Assembly: GCA_026419785.1 (NCBI GenBank)
Contig: JAODTK010005631.1
Span: forward strand, 1 to 64,000
Length of the DNA: 64,000 nucleotides
DNA from: Sclerodactyla briareus
Lineage: Eukaryota > Echinodermata > Holothuroidea > Dendrochirotida > Sclerodactylidae
Direction: 5' to 3'
The position numbers and the translations under genes were made by a program. Below the pieces are notes generated by a model that searched no databases, was not told the origin of the DNA, and worked only from the letters and a program-made list of their open reading frames with translations. Below are positions 44,600 through 57,399 of this stretch, piece by piece; the stretch's first letter is position 1, and the number at the start of each line of letters is the position of its first letter.

Positions 44600-46840
44600 G
44601 CACATATCCATCCCAAAACTGGATCAACAACTTCCGCAAGGGGCCTTATTCCGTAACTTCAATTCGGAAGCTTTTTGGAACCGACTTGCACGATTCACTG
44701 TCTGCTCGTGAAGGCGTCGCTGAGGCGGATGCTGCCATCACTGTGTCAATGATGTTTCTGGAGAACCTCTTGGATGGCACACCCCATGAGAGACTGGAAG
44801 TGTGGAACGAGACTATCGCCGCGTCCCTGGCTCCAGTTTCTATCGTCCAGGAGAGAAGAAAGCGACGGCAGCTGGAGAGGAAGTGCAGGAAGTCCAAATT
44901 AACAATTGAACCGTCAAATGTACGAAGAGCAATGCAGAGATTGCCTCCTTAATCTTCCATTCGAAGAAATCCACTACCTCAACCTAATCACGGAGAATTC
45001 TGGCAACATCTACACGTTGGTTTGCTGTGATTGGTCAACTCAACCGGTTGGAAACAAACAGGCACAGTACCCTCCGAAGTAACCGAACATAAATCTTGCT
45101 GATCGTTTCGCCTCCTATTTCGTAAGCGAAGGTTGAGGACATCCGAGCGAGGCCATTAATCCGGACTGTCATCCACTCTTCTTGCTCGTCCTCTGCATAC
45201 TGATAACCGGAATTGGCGATCGAATCTCTCGCAGAATTTGAGGAAGATCGGAAGGTGATGTGTGGAAATGTCCTGGATTGTGCTCACAAACACAAGCACT
45301 GTAGTCTGGACCCCAGCATTGACAATTGCTTATCAGACTGCCGGAATGAGTTACAGACCTTGCTATGTCGCGTTGTGAAGTCCGTCATTTTCACCGGGCA
45401 TTTTTCCGAGGTTTGTTCAAGCATGCTGTTGTGAGGCCCAGTCTGAAGAAAACCAACGCTGATAGAAATGATTTGAGGACTACCACCAGTATCAAGTCTT
45501 TTCCATTTCAGCAAAGGGTTATCGAAAAAGCAGTACTGTAACAAGTTTCCAAACCACATTGACAGACAATCATTGGACCCGTTCCAGTCAGCGTACCGCC
45601 GGTTCAGTCACCGAGTCTGCGCTGACCAGTTCCCAACGAGATTCTCCAGTCCTTGGATCACGTAATGTGTCCGGCTCGTCTTATTAGACCTCTCCGCAGT
45701 TTTTGAAACGGTGGACCACTCCCTATTGATATCAAGCTGGAGAATGATTTCTTCTTTACTGGTAAAAAATAAAGAAGATTGCATTGCAATGGTTCAGATA
45801 TTACTTGCATCCCCAAACAAAAATCGAAAACAGGCTGTGCACGTTTTTAACAATACTCATCTGACCCTGTGACATCAGCTTGTGGAGTTTCCACAGGATC
45901 ATCCTAGGTCCAGTGTATTTTCAATGTACACACGTCTCTGGGTCGACTCAGCATCAGCTCGCATGGATAGACTACCAGGTTTTATGCCGAGATACACAAT
46001 TGTTACATTGCTATAACCGACCAAAACGATCCGAGGATGCCTTGCGCAAATGGAAACCTGCGTTCGTGACGTGCAATCGTGGATGACAACAATTTCCTGA
46101 GACTGAACTGAATGGTGATAAAAGCAGAGTTTGTCATTTTCAGAAGCTAGTGTTTAAAAAAAAAAAAAAATTGCTTGATTCTCCGGTCCTTGATCACTAT
46201 CACTAACGTCGCGGTGGAAATTTTTCGTCCAAACCCATGTACCCGAACCTCGGGGTGTCCATGATAACACCCCACCATGAATGACCGATCAATCTGTCTG
46301 CAAGTCTTCGATGTCCCACATACTGCAGTTGGCAATCCGGAAATATCTCGAGAAACCGACTACGGAAAAACTCATACCCGCATCATCATCATTCGGTTAG
46401 ACTATTCCAACTCACTTCTATACGGTACGACCACCAACAGAGTTCTGCTCTACAAAGATCCAACCACCCGCCGCACGCCATCGTATGTAGAGTTAGCAAA
46501 GTTCTCACATGTTAACAACTCGCACGGACTACATTGGCTACCCATACATGCTCGTGTCAGTACAAAATCCTCATCCTCGCTTTCCGTGCCCTCCGTTTTG
46601 GAATCCCAGCTACCCTGTCCGACATCCTGAACGCCAAACCATCAATCGACCAACACGATCTCACTGCCGCTACCAAGCTTGAGATACCACCATCCAGGAC
46701 AAGATCCTACGCTGATCGGTGTTTCGCAGTTGCAGCACCCCGACTATGGAATGCGCTACAACCACATCTCCGAGAGTCACCGAATCTTCACAACTTCGAG
46801 GCTGGACTAAAAACCTTTATGTTTACTCGTTGTTATTAAT
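44600..46840 (+). pseudogene. L2 reverse transcriptase remnant
   Basis: The linker is seen as ERRKRRQLERKCRKSKLTIE (44850-44909), then LITENSGN (about 44988-45011). RT motifs follow in pieces. QSAYRR is near 45588, LVLLDLSAVFETVDHSLL near 45675-45728 (motif A), and NRKQAVHVF near 45823-45849. GVSTGS then a frame-shifted ILGPVYF lies near 45887-45920 (GVPQGSxLGP), and the YADD site has become YAEI through loss of a base near 45985. MTTISXTELNGDKSR is near 46083-46125. After an A tract, RLDYSNSLLYG (46397-46429), LHWLPIHAR, then RLWNALQPHLRESPNL (46744-46791) and the C-terminal stop near 46837 complete the protein. The missing YADD Asp pair alone makes it inactive. Confidence 0.85.
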
Positions 46841-46938
46841 GTTTGTTTTTGTTGTTGTCTCATCACCCGTAAAGCGCTTTGAGCAACCCTGGGTTGGATT
46901 TAGGCGCTATACCGTTTGCATTATTTTATTATTTATTA

Positions 46939-48775
46939 GGATATGGCAGGATTTGGAAGTCACATAACTTCCAGAAAAGAAGAAAACATCTCTCCAGATT
47001 TTACAGATGTGATCGTGCATCTGCGCCGACGAAGGATTGCTCGCAAAATCGAGTCTGCCCTTGAATGCAGTGACACGAATAGACAAATAGACTCGAACAG
47101 ATAGATTCATATGTTTGGTAGTCTGCATAGAACATTCGAATTGTTCAATAACACTTACGTTCATTGGTCCGTATATTTCGGATAACCATTTCCGGTCCTC
47201 AGCCATCGGCTGCTAATGCTTGACTGACAGATCTTTTACCTTATCTGAGGACTGTTGGCGTCCTGATTGGAGTTTCTAGTAGAGAATGATGGATCTTCGA
47301 AAATTCTCTCCCTCGTCCCTATCCAGTGACAGGGCTTCGTTCCTGTTGTATGTCGATCGCTTTGTACCGTACTTTGCGTGATATTGAGATGTTTTTCTGC
47401 ACCCTGACTAGCGAAAATAGGAACCTCGGAGCACTGTTCAACAATACATAGCTAACACTGCTTGCAACCATCGAGTATTGAGAGATCACAGTGAGGACAT
47501 GGCACGTAGCCCAGGCACCAAATCCGATTACGTGAGGCATTTGCATAGAGGTCGCTAACATTTTCATTCTAATATCGTCCAACATGTTTACCCTACATTA
47601 ATCACCAATCCCAAGTATCGTCTGATTATTGGGACTGTTAGTCGCCCGAAACTTGGGCTTGACGTAGAACGACTCTGGGACACGTAGTGCACGATGGACA
47701 ACGTCAGACCAGCAATTACCTGGAGTCGTTCTGCGCTGACAGTTGCCCGTCAGATGAACTGACAATATCCAAGCGACACCATGACCAGGAAAATTAAGAC
47801 TTTCAGCATTCGCCACCGATCCCACTTTCAGCTGAAGGACGCCACAGTGCAGAGCTGGATTGTTTATGTGCTGTAATTTCGTCTTTCATTCAACACATCC
47901 GCTGTTTCTTCCGTTTCAACCTGATACGCAAAAACAACTAATTTGATGAATGTTAAAAGTATGTCTGAGTCATCTCTGCGTACCCTTGGCATCATGTCAT
48001 GTCCCTCCCTTCAGAACACCTCGAACTTTGCTCCGTGAAGATTTATATACAACAAGCCCAGTTCCGCCCTCCATCAGTACTCCTACCCTATTTGGATTTG
48101 ACACGAACACGCGCCACACCGTACGACAAGTCCAGCTCCATTAGATTTATATCACATCGAATCAGCGACGACGTATACTTCCTTGTAGTTAGTACTGCAT
48201 CATCTACTTATTTTCTTCATATACTATTGTACATCGCCTTATTTTGTTTTCTTTCGCTATATTTGTATGTACCTCATCCGCCACCGGGCATTGTCTGCTT
48301 AGTGTACTTTTCGTGATAAGACGCCACCTCGAACTTGGGTAATTCGCATCGGTGTGCGGGCCGTTCATTTTGATTTTATTTTATTCCTATTCCTGTACAA
48401 CATGCACTGCCATGTATATATGGATATATTATATTCTTCAAATTTAGAAGCTATGTCGTTTTATTTAGTGAGACGAGTGGCGATGGTGGTCAGACGACGG
48501 ACATACGGTGACTGATATTCACTATAGTATTGACGTCGATGACATAGACTCCTTACAAATACCAGGTTGTTCATTTTAGCTTCCACTGTTCGAAGCGATA
48601 CGGAAACGGTGGCAGTACAACGGAGAATGATTCTGAAGAAATAAAATTTATTGTCCAACCTTCCTCCCTTCCCCTCCATAATATGATTTTCTCCGGCAGA
48701 ATATGGGAATGTCATCCGAACGAATGAGCCGGAGTGCTGCCGGGTGTTCCATAGCCCTGGTAGATTTAACCTTTC
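46939..48775. other. No recognisable gene
   Basis: Frames at 47319-47585, 47999-48316 and 48461-48715 have no recognisable similarity. No repeat family assigned. Confidence 0.35.
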
Positions 48776-48969
48776 TACATCTATCTATCTATCTATCTAT
48801 ATATCTATCTATCTATCTATATATCTATCTATCTATTATCTATCTATCGATCTATCTATCTATCTACTATCTATCTATCTATCTATCCATCCATCCATTC
48901 ATCCATCCATCCATCCATCCATCATCCATCCATCCATCCATCCATCCATCTATCTATCTATCTATCATC
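48776..48969. repeat. (ATCT)n / (ATCC)n compound microsatellite
   Basis: About 100 bases of tatc units, then about 65 bases of catc units, then tatc again. The ORFs of repeated Ile-Tyr-Leu-Ser or Ile-His-Pro-Ser are artefacts. Confidence 0.97.
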
Positions 48970-49589
48970 CCTCCGTCTTTCGGACCTAGGTGAAGCTCCT
49001 GCAAATGATTTAAAACGAGATCATCGCGCTTGTGCACGCACATCGAACTCACCTATATAGGCAGCATCTAATGTCAATAGCTAAATCAGTAGGGCACGGC
49101 TGTATCCTGGCTCACGCGCGCGCTGACGCATGCATTTGCGCGAATTTGTTATAGTACCTTGCGTTTTTTTTTTCTTCTTTTTGTTATGTGTTGCCAGTTG
49201 TGACTGGGACCTGTCCCAATCATAGGCGGATGCAGTAATCACATAATGCAGTGTGGTCAGAAATGAACTATCAATTGCACGGTAGTAGACTTACGTAGTC
49301 CTAAATACAACTTGAAGTGGATTACCATAGGAAATAGTCTCCGTTTGAACGGAGGATACCCTTTGGCCACAGAAGAATGAGGCGGTCTTATGCCATCTGT
49401 ATCGAAGCAACTTACACTATCGCAGACAATTTAATTTCGGTGATGCCCATTCAGTGTATCTTATCGGGACCAAATACAGCGCAGAGCTCTCCAGTGGCGT
49501 AATTCATTCCAGTCTCTGATAGTTCGAGGTCTTCTTAGACGAATTGTCATTTTCAGAGACATGTGAACTAATTGGTCCTTCTTTCACAA
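48970..49589. other. No recognisable gene
   Basis: Nothing recognised. Confidence 0.35.
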
Positions 49590-50370
49590 ATTGAAGTGAA
49601 TGGACATGATAGTTGATCAGTTATATGCCATTGACCAATAGTGTATCAGGCGTGTTAGACGTAGAAGGTCATTTAGGGTGTAGATTGGCTATTTTGTTTA
49701 AGCTATTAAACAACTTCTACTGCTGCGGAATAAATAGGTGATCCTGAAAATCGGTCACTATCATTATGGGCCAATGGTGCATAAGGTCATTCAGGGCAGT
49801 TTTGGCCATTTTCATGACAATCGAGCGGCCCGCTCATGAACAGAATAGAGATAAGCGTTATCCAATAGTATCATTGTTTGATGTTACTTATGGGGTTTCA
49901 TAATATGAGGTAAGCATAAAGATTGGGGTCGATTTTGGGTATTTTGATTGAACGGTCTATAGTCCAATACTCCAACAAAAGCGATTGGATGATCATGTAA
50001 GGTTATCGGTGTTACTGTGCAACCAATGGTGCTTGTACGATATTTGTGAATTTGAGATAAAAGAGCACGTAGGGATCAATCTCAGATTTTCAGAATAGTC
50101 CCATGTCATGGGAATGCTCCCACATACATGTCATAGTAGATATTATAGTATAGAAGTTTATCATTAACCATGGTACATGTGGAGTGTTCAGAATACATGG
50201 CCATCGGTAATCGGAGGGTCAAATATGACCATTTTGTTCAACCGTCGACCACATTTGCTCTTACAACGATTGGATACCCTCAAGGTGTCAGGTTCTCGTA
50301 TGAATTGATACATGAGGTGTTCTTGTTTTCGTGTTCAGAGGTCATGCATAAATAAATATCACCATTTTGT
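49590..50370 (-). repeat. ~141 bp array family, reverse orientation
   Basis: Words such as tcattatgggccaatggtgcat, aaggtcattcaggg and ttttggccatttt match, in reverse complement, the unit of the array at 13348-13925. The word catgatagttgatca near 49606-49620 equals its B-type landmark. About five or six degenerate units, spaced roughly 120-150 bases. Confidence 0.6.
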
Positions 50371-51972
50371 TCGAACAGGGAAGCAACTTCTTTTGCAAAA
50401 TTAATCAAATCATCTATTTCACAACTAGTTCTCAAGGAACGAAGTACTAATGAGAGCAAAGAACTACGTAGAACCAATGAATACAGGGATTGTACATCAA
50501 TATGAATCTACATTAGTGACCAGCCGGTCGATATATCAAAATTGACAATCACTCAAACCTCTCCTGAGGAAGAGAAACATTTCTGGAGACTCGAATCCGT
50601 GTGATATTCGGTCTTTCGTTACAGACATCGAAGAATGGGGTGAGAGTTCCTCAAAGCATGCGACATGTAGCCGAGTCTACAACATGATGGGATAAATGTT
50701 GGTCGTCTCAGTTCGGCGTCTTGGCGACTGGAGAGCCATGCTTGGCAAGATGACGAATGTGATTTTTTTCCGAAGAGATGGGTCCACCCTTAGCATTGGG
50801 AACATTGCCTGATGGTCTAGTATTTACATGCCATCGACGTGGTGTGTGGTGTGTCTGTTGACACCGTGAATCAACTAGCGATGGTCGATTCGTTCGCCGT
50901 GACGTTATGGACATAGTCCCCTTAGCATTTCTCAATTATTACCAGACAATGAAGGCCCGCTCCCACTGTAATGGTAACGATAATATCAACGTGCTAATTG
51001 ATTCATGACGTTTTCTATCCGATAACCATAACGACAAACTGTTGACGAATCAGAAGAAAGTTTCTGCTGTCAGGAGTGCTGTCATCGCTATAGTGTGACC
51101 GCTCTAGTTGCTAATGCACTAACATAAATATTCCCACATGAAATAATGTGACTGTGCTATTTTTACTCAGCAATAATTTTGGATAGCTATTCTCGTCCGC
51201 AATTTTTCACTGGACCCTTGATGCTATTGACAATATGCCTTGAATTGTTTCGTATTTTTAATTAAATTCGTATTTTCTAATTGCAAGATCTTAAAATTTA
51301 GGTTGCCATTTCTTAGGGCCTTAATAGTATGTGGCAGCCAGGTTCCCTGATAAACCACGAAACCTTAAAACCTCATACTCGACTTAGAGGGTCAAAAGTG
51401 GCATTTACACGTATGCGAGCTGACCCTTTCTTCGTTTAAATGAGCAGCGCGATACATATATCGTTTGTTAGATAAGGATATGACATACCCGATTTGATTC
51501 CTCTAACATCGGGGGAGGGGAAGATGTCTTATACCCTGCCTACTGTTACCTGTGTGTATACTCTACATAGCTGTCCGGCTACGCCTATATATTTGTCTGC
51601 TTTGTATGTTTGTGAGTGCGTTGATGGTATGACTGCATTTCCATTCCTCTGTATGTATTCATTGTTGTATTCATTGTGTATTCATTGTCTGCTTGCTCAG
51701 GAAATTGTTGTGTTGTATTGACAATCCGAAACTGCGTTGTGTTTTTTCTTGTGTTCGTTTTTAATAGCTGTGGACTTGGATGTTTCAGCCACGTGATTAC
51801 GGGCTAGCTATTATGGGATTAAAGAGCAAAATTGGGGACGAGTGATCATCAGTTTGCAGGATGTTAGAGGAGGCACCGTGCGATGCCGGTTTTTGTACAG
51901 TTGTAGGTCCGAATAAATGGGGTGAGCAGAACAGAAATTTGCATCTGACCGGGATGGTAGTGCACTAGGGGT
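50371..51972. other. No recognisable gene
   Basis: Nothing recognised. A short open frame at 51494-51721 is rich in Cys, Leu and Tyr and unsupported. Confidence 0.35.
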
Positions 51973-51995
51973 GGGGGGGGGGGGGGGGGGGGGGG
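51973..51995. repeat. Poly(G) tract (23)
   Basis: Longest G homopolymer in the window, flanked by further G-rich sequence, with strong potential for a G-quadruplex. Confidence 0.95.
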
Positions 51996-53173
51996 AGGGG
52001 ATAACGAGGTCGTTGTGGGGGAAGGAAAAATGTTTGAGTAAGTGCTACTAGTATGGGAGGTATGTAGATCGTGAATTTAGAACAGTGATAAGTCGAAGAG
52101 AACACGCATTGTTAAACTGGTGCTAGTGTTGAGGATGTCAGTCAGAATGTAAAGAGGACGAGGAGGTTGTGATTGTCGAGGAAGGGATTTATAACCGCAG
52201 GGGTGACGCACAAGAAGTTTCAAGATCCCGATCGATGAAACTGATCTGTAGATTGAAGTATACCGACTCGATGTTCGTGATTTGTGGTTCCTTCCTAGGT
52301 TTGGCGATCGGCTTAACGACAGGGCGATAGTTGGCCTGAACACTTGGTTAGAAATAGAGTGCGACGAGAGAGACTTTTTTTGCTGAAGATGGTCTCCACC
52401 ATGACAGTGTTGGTGCTTCAGTGTTGGGCCAATTGATTTTTTATGTTAAGGGGCTGTTTATATATAATTGCAGGGCTGGGCACTCGGGTGTCACAACTGA
52501 CAGGGTTCCTATGAGGTCGCTGGCCAGCGGTGGGCCAGGAGTCAACAATTCAAGCGATATTCATACCACGCTCAATTAGTAGTAGTAGTTAGTGTAGGAA
52601 AAAAGTCGACGAGCTCCAGCTTTAGCGAAGAGGGCGCAATCTCGACGTAGTTGGGATTACCAATTCTTGGCTGAATAAGGTCATTTCCACAGCTGAGGTT
52701 GTGTTGTCTACGGGCATGATCGGCCAGATACTCTCCGTGGCATTGGTGATGTAATTTGTTGTATATCAGGTCAGATTTAGATGGGATTGCAAATGAAGAT
52801 ATCAGCGGTAGTTCCGTCAATCCGGGGTGGTGCATTATTCCGTAACTGCGTAGCTCTATGATTCCCAGTTCTTTAAAACAGTTGGGTGTGGTCGATCCAA
52901 ACAGCTCGAGTGTCAACAATTCATTTCTTTGTAGATATGCTCAAAGTTTCTGACAAGAATTCAATCGGTCATGGGAGATTCCAATCACCTAATATTTTTG
53001 GTCTAATGGTAGTAGTGACAGTCATGGTTCTAATTTCTCAAGATCAACCAGAATTAACTCTTAACCCAGCATGTTCACTCTCCCACCAGGGAACACAATA
53101 TATCGTAATTAGTATTGAGTAGTGATTCTGATTCAGTAGAAAATGTGGAGAGTATCGGTAAGCCTGATTTGAT
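51996..53173. other. No recognisable gene
   Basis: Minus-strand frames of 88 and 115 codons at 52077-52343 and 52572-52919 have protein-like composition but no recognised domain. The word agtgtcaacaattca occurs at 52910 and a near copy at 52541. Confidence 0.35.
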
Positions 53174-53690
53174 TTGATTGCTACGGTTCAGGAAGCCAAT
53201 TTCACTCATCGTGGAACCCTAACCGAATTTTTGATCTTGGATGGCACCGGCGAAACTCGCCTTCTCTTCTCGACTAGAGTTCCGATGATTATCGAGGCAG
53301 GAGTGACACCAATCCCTTGCGTCCAGGGACCGCAATTTTACGTCCCCATCCGACGGACGATCAGTGAACTCCAGGACCTGACCACTTTCTCAGAGCCTGG
53401 AGGAGCGGAAGATGTTCGACGCGACTGCTCACAGCCGACCGACCGAGAACCTATTGCAAGTGCCCCCGAAACAACCCCCCGAAATTACCGAGCCCACTGC
53501 TCAACAGCAGACCAGGAACCTACGACCAGGAACACGCCAGTCGAACTGCAATACAGCCACTTCTGGAAAAACGCCCGGGTTTGCTGATCGGCTGGAATTC
53601 GAACCCGGGACCTGTTGCATGCAAAGCGACACAGATACCGCTCTACTATTCTCCCACGCTAGTGCAAGTGATTACGACTGTGGCATAGGT
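53174..53690 (-). repeat. Interspersed repeat with tRNA-like head (SINE-like)
   Basis: On the minus strand a tRNA-like head lies at about 53680-53595. It has an A-box-like tagtagagcggtatc, an anticodon-arm-like region and a clear B box (gggttcgaattcc), resembling an alanine-tRNA-derived SINE. The body contains gctgtgagcagtcg and ends in tcgagaagagaaggcgagt at about 53275-53257. Body words recur in the copy at 57400-57960. The 137-codon plus-strand frame is antisense to the repeat. Confidence 0.6.
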
Positions 53691-56600
53691 GACTGATATA
53701 CGGCCTACACCTGTCCTCTGTGTGTCCTCCTCCTAGTACGATACGGTTCATGACTCCAGTTAATCAAGAGGATCGATAGGCCCCGCTTTTTTATAAAGAG
53801 AGGTGTCGCACTTTTGCTCTACACGCGGTTTCTGTTCTCGTCGAGCTCTATTAAGAACCAGCGTAACCTTTGACAGATGCACCACACAGTAATCCTTTCC
53901 CCATTACTTTTCCTTCAAAACGGGTAGACCGCGCTGCTGTGCCACTCACCCCACCTGATCAGTTCCTAAACAACAATGAGGATGAGGCGGTGGTCACATA
54001 ACAGTGCATCTACCCGACTGCCACTCTCACTGGTACTTTATTGGGGCTCACACTGTGGTAGATGGGATAATTAGGTTACTTACTGTATTGATGCACTTGC
54101 CAAAAGCACGGTCGCTTTCGGGAAATGGCCAATTAACAACAACACTGACTATGCGGTGTCGTTTGACTGGGATTATATGTTAAAAGTAGTAGAAGAACCT
54201 AGCCTGTCAGTGGGCCATCCTAAAGAGATTGTAAGTCATCTAAAGTGACTAGATGGGTTGTATCAATTGACATTTTTTGTATCACCTACCATGATTAATA
54301 AGTCCACCCTGTCCGTGGTATTCATACAATTAAAAGGTCGCGTTTTTCCTGTAATAGTGTGCCGATGATACCAATCGATCTCGATGTTGTCCACTGTTCA
54401 ACAGTGCCGTTAAGGTACCATCGTCAGCCCTCGTCAGTGCGTACCTTTCCTATACGTGGCAACATTCAATCTGTTGCCTAGAGTGATAGCCTGACTCTGA
54501 AAATCGGCAAATTGTTTTCGGTCTTTGTGGACTGTTTCCATAATTTTCTATTGGTTCAAATGTAATTATTAATTTAAAATTTGATCTACTCGTACTGTTA
54601 TATAACTTTCTGGGAAAAGTGTCTGAATTTTGTGCAGGTTCGACTTCAAATGCAGATGACCTGATTGTGTTGTTCTCCCACACGTTCCTTAAACCGTGTG
54701 TGGTCCGGTTGTCAGTTTGTATTGTATTTCCAGATGTAGAATGTAGGCGTATTCTCTATAGGGGAAATTTGACTTATACATTGACTGAGTCAGAATAGCA
54801 GTACCCACAAGACAAGAAAACGTTAGAACTAAAACAGGGCCTTAGTTCAAACTCAAGTCAAGCTAGCGCATGTTACTATCATTATTACTATAGACTTCTT
54901 CAGTTCTATATACTCTTCCTCACGCGAAAAAGGTTGTAACCTAATTTCAAAAACGATCATCCTGTACAACGATCCTCCCAACAGCTTGTGGAAAGATATT
55001 GCGTCGAGCCACGTTCTAAAACCACGGATTTGTTTTGGATGACTGGAAAACTCGTCTACAGCCAAAATGCCCACTAGTGCAATAGCGCCTTCTCACTCCC
55101 AGAAAACATCAGCAGGAGGTACTTCGAACAGAAACCATGGAGAGAGATGCTGAGCTCCCCCTATCTCTCCCAGTGGGTGGCGATTGGAAGGGCCGACGGG
55201 GATAGGTTCTCATGCATTAATTCACACGACGAGCGCCTTTGACAGCAGAGATAGTGAGCCTACTACTTTCGGCCACTATAGAAAATGATGGAAGGGCCAA
55301 AGAGGACCTGTGTATCATATTGCTGATAGGTTCATCACACCCAAATTCCCCTTATTCTCCGGCAATTATGAGAGTTCTTACGCAGGTAAGCCAGCTGAGG
55401 TCCAGCTGCCTGACAAATAGCTCAAAAAGGAATGTCTGTATTCTGAGAGACATCGCCTAACCCATACTAGTGCAGGTGTAGAGACATACTTTGGGAGAGG
55501 CAGGTAGAAGTAGCGGTCTCGCCAGAGGGGAAGGACGGAGAGCGGTAATATGCTATGTTCTGAGTGCACGAAATAAAAAAATATATATAATACGAGCAAC
55601 TGACTCAATCCCCCATGGGAGAGTCCATGCCCGGAAGGCTCCTATAGCTGCCTCCCCTCCACGACCAGACGAGCCAGGCAATACACTTCACGGGCCTTGG
55701 TACCAAAGTATTATGGAGTGCAGGTGGCGTTAGGGAAGAATGGGAAATCGCCTGCTACTGCCGAGACATGCAATTAACAGGGTATGCACCATGGGGCTGG
55801 TATAGTGGTGGCATCTTGCAACACTTAATGCTGCAACTGTTATGCAATGTGGGGTATACTCCGGAGGCTTTAATGTGAGGGCCGCAACCACTTTTAATGT
55901 TGGGGAGAGAGTCCGAAGCAATATGAACATTTGTGTGTGTGTGCAAATAAAAGTATGTTATGGAGCATGGAGGCATGAAGGGTGAGGGGGGGGGGGGGTA
56001 TCTCTACCCCGGGGGGTATTGCCCTAGAGTAATTTAAAACAGTCAGTGACACATAAAGGTACGGTGGTTGGAAGCAGCTAAGTACGGAAGTCACCACATT
56101 ATCCCCAACGCTTAAACGCCTGGTGAAGCATCGCCTTCCACAGAGCTCCCGGATTCTTTTCACAAAATTTAAATTAGTAGGACCAGCACATTAAATTCCT
56201 AGTAGACAACCACGCTAAAACTATTGAAATGACACGCTGACCTCGTCATTATTATGTGATTATTAGCAATAGCATACAGCCTCCAGTAGAATAATGCCCC
56301 CGATGAAAAGCTCCATGTTGATAAATGGAACCCGATTTCACGCCGCTACGTCTCACAAAATTATCTTCTCTAATTCAAGAGTTCTTCATTCAGTAAACTA
56401 TAGTTCCGCGTGCTTAGTTGTGGGAGTGTTGGCAATGATTATTGAGGGAACTCAGCGGCGGTGGCCCTTTCTTCTTGCAGTGACATCGTATATGCGACAC
56501 CCGACTCACCCAATAAGGAGTAAATTCTGGTTCAAACGTTATCGGGAAGCGGTTGTAAACTAGGCCATATGCTAATGATATGGTGTACGAATGTCGAAGT

Positions 56601-57399
56601 CAATGCAATCCGGTATATGATAAAATGCCGACACAAAGAATTTCATTGGGTGTGAAATATTACCCAGACTTGTGAACAAGTTGCCCCCCGGTTGTATTTG
56701 TTAACCAATATGTTTAGAAGGCCCCACGGTTGGGTTCATAAGTGCGGAGCGGGGAAGAATGCTATGAATGTTGCGACATAGCGCTGTGCAATACAAAACC
56801 ACCCCAATCCCAAAATGCCTTTCCAGTGACACCAATAGGCCATGGTTGGATTCGTAAACGGATTCTGGCACAGTGACTGATGGAATCGATTAATCGAAAG
56901 AAATGCTTAACCACTCGGTAATATCACATTTGGACATGTACTCGCTATAAACTAGTCCCGGATGCCCAGTTAAATACGGTGCATTGGCTGTGGGGAATAG
57001 TTGTCGAATTTGTGATAGCTCAAAAAAAGCCCATTTGATGGTCATCGAAACTAAAGACTCGAGTAGTGCATGCGGAATTTTACATGAGGAGACACTGTCC
57101 GTGTATACGGGGACGTAGCACCGCGAATGAATTCTATGGAATATATTCCTGAAAAGAAAATAACGAAAATATGCACGGACTGATGCATTTTATTGTATTC
57201 GCAAAAAAAACTTTGCAGTGTTTCTCTTCTGAAACGACGTCGTTCGTAAATATGTGATTTTCACAACAGGCCTGGATACGCATCACGCATATATGGAATC
57301 CCAGTCCTAAGGCCAAGTCAGCGGGGTCTGCTTAGGACTCCGTTCACCATAGAACCTAACTCATTTGCATCAATTGAATTTCACGGTTCAGAGAGCCAG
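53691..57399. other. No recognisable gene
   Basis: Contains a G tract at about 55987-55998. Frames at 55378-55608, 55894-56163 and 56294-56563 have no recognised similarity. No repeat family assigned. Confidence 0.3.

Larger units (their letters stand above)
43890..46938 (+). mobile_element. Nearly full-length decayed L2-type LINE
   Basis: Plus-strand non-LTR element of about 3 kb: APE endonuclease, linker, reverse transcriptase and a typical L2 3' tail. The tail at 46869-46938 has gtaaagcgctttgagcaac, then ggcgctataccg and an A/T-rich end of attattt words. This matches the L2 3' end consensus of a GCGCTTTGAG word, GGCGCTATA and a short A/T-rich repeat. Length is close to that of complete L2 elements (about 3.3 kb). 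Many frameshifts, stops and a 15-base A tract at 46156-46170 break the frame. No target-site duplication was identified. The endonuclease and RT parts are listed separately. Confidence 0.88.

Noticed and set aside
48703-48993. Frames of repeated Ile-Tyr-Leu-Ser and His-Pro-Ser-Ile
   Set aside because: Pure translation of the ATCT/ATCC microsatellite.
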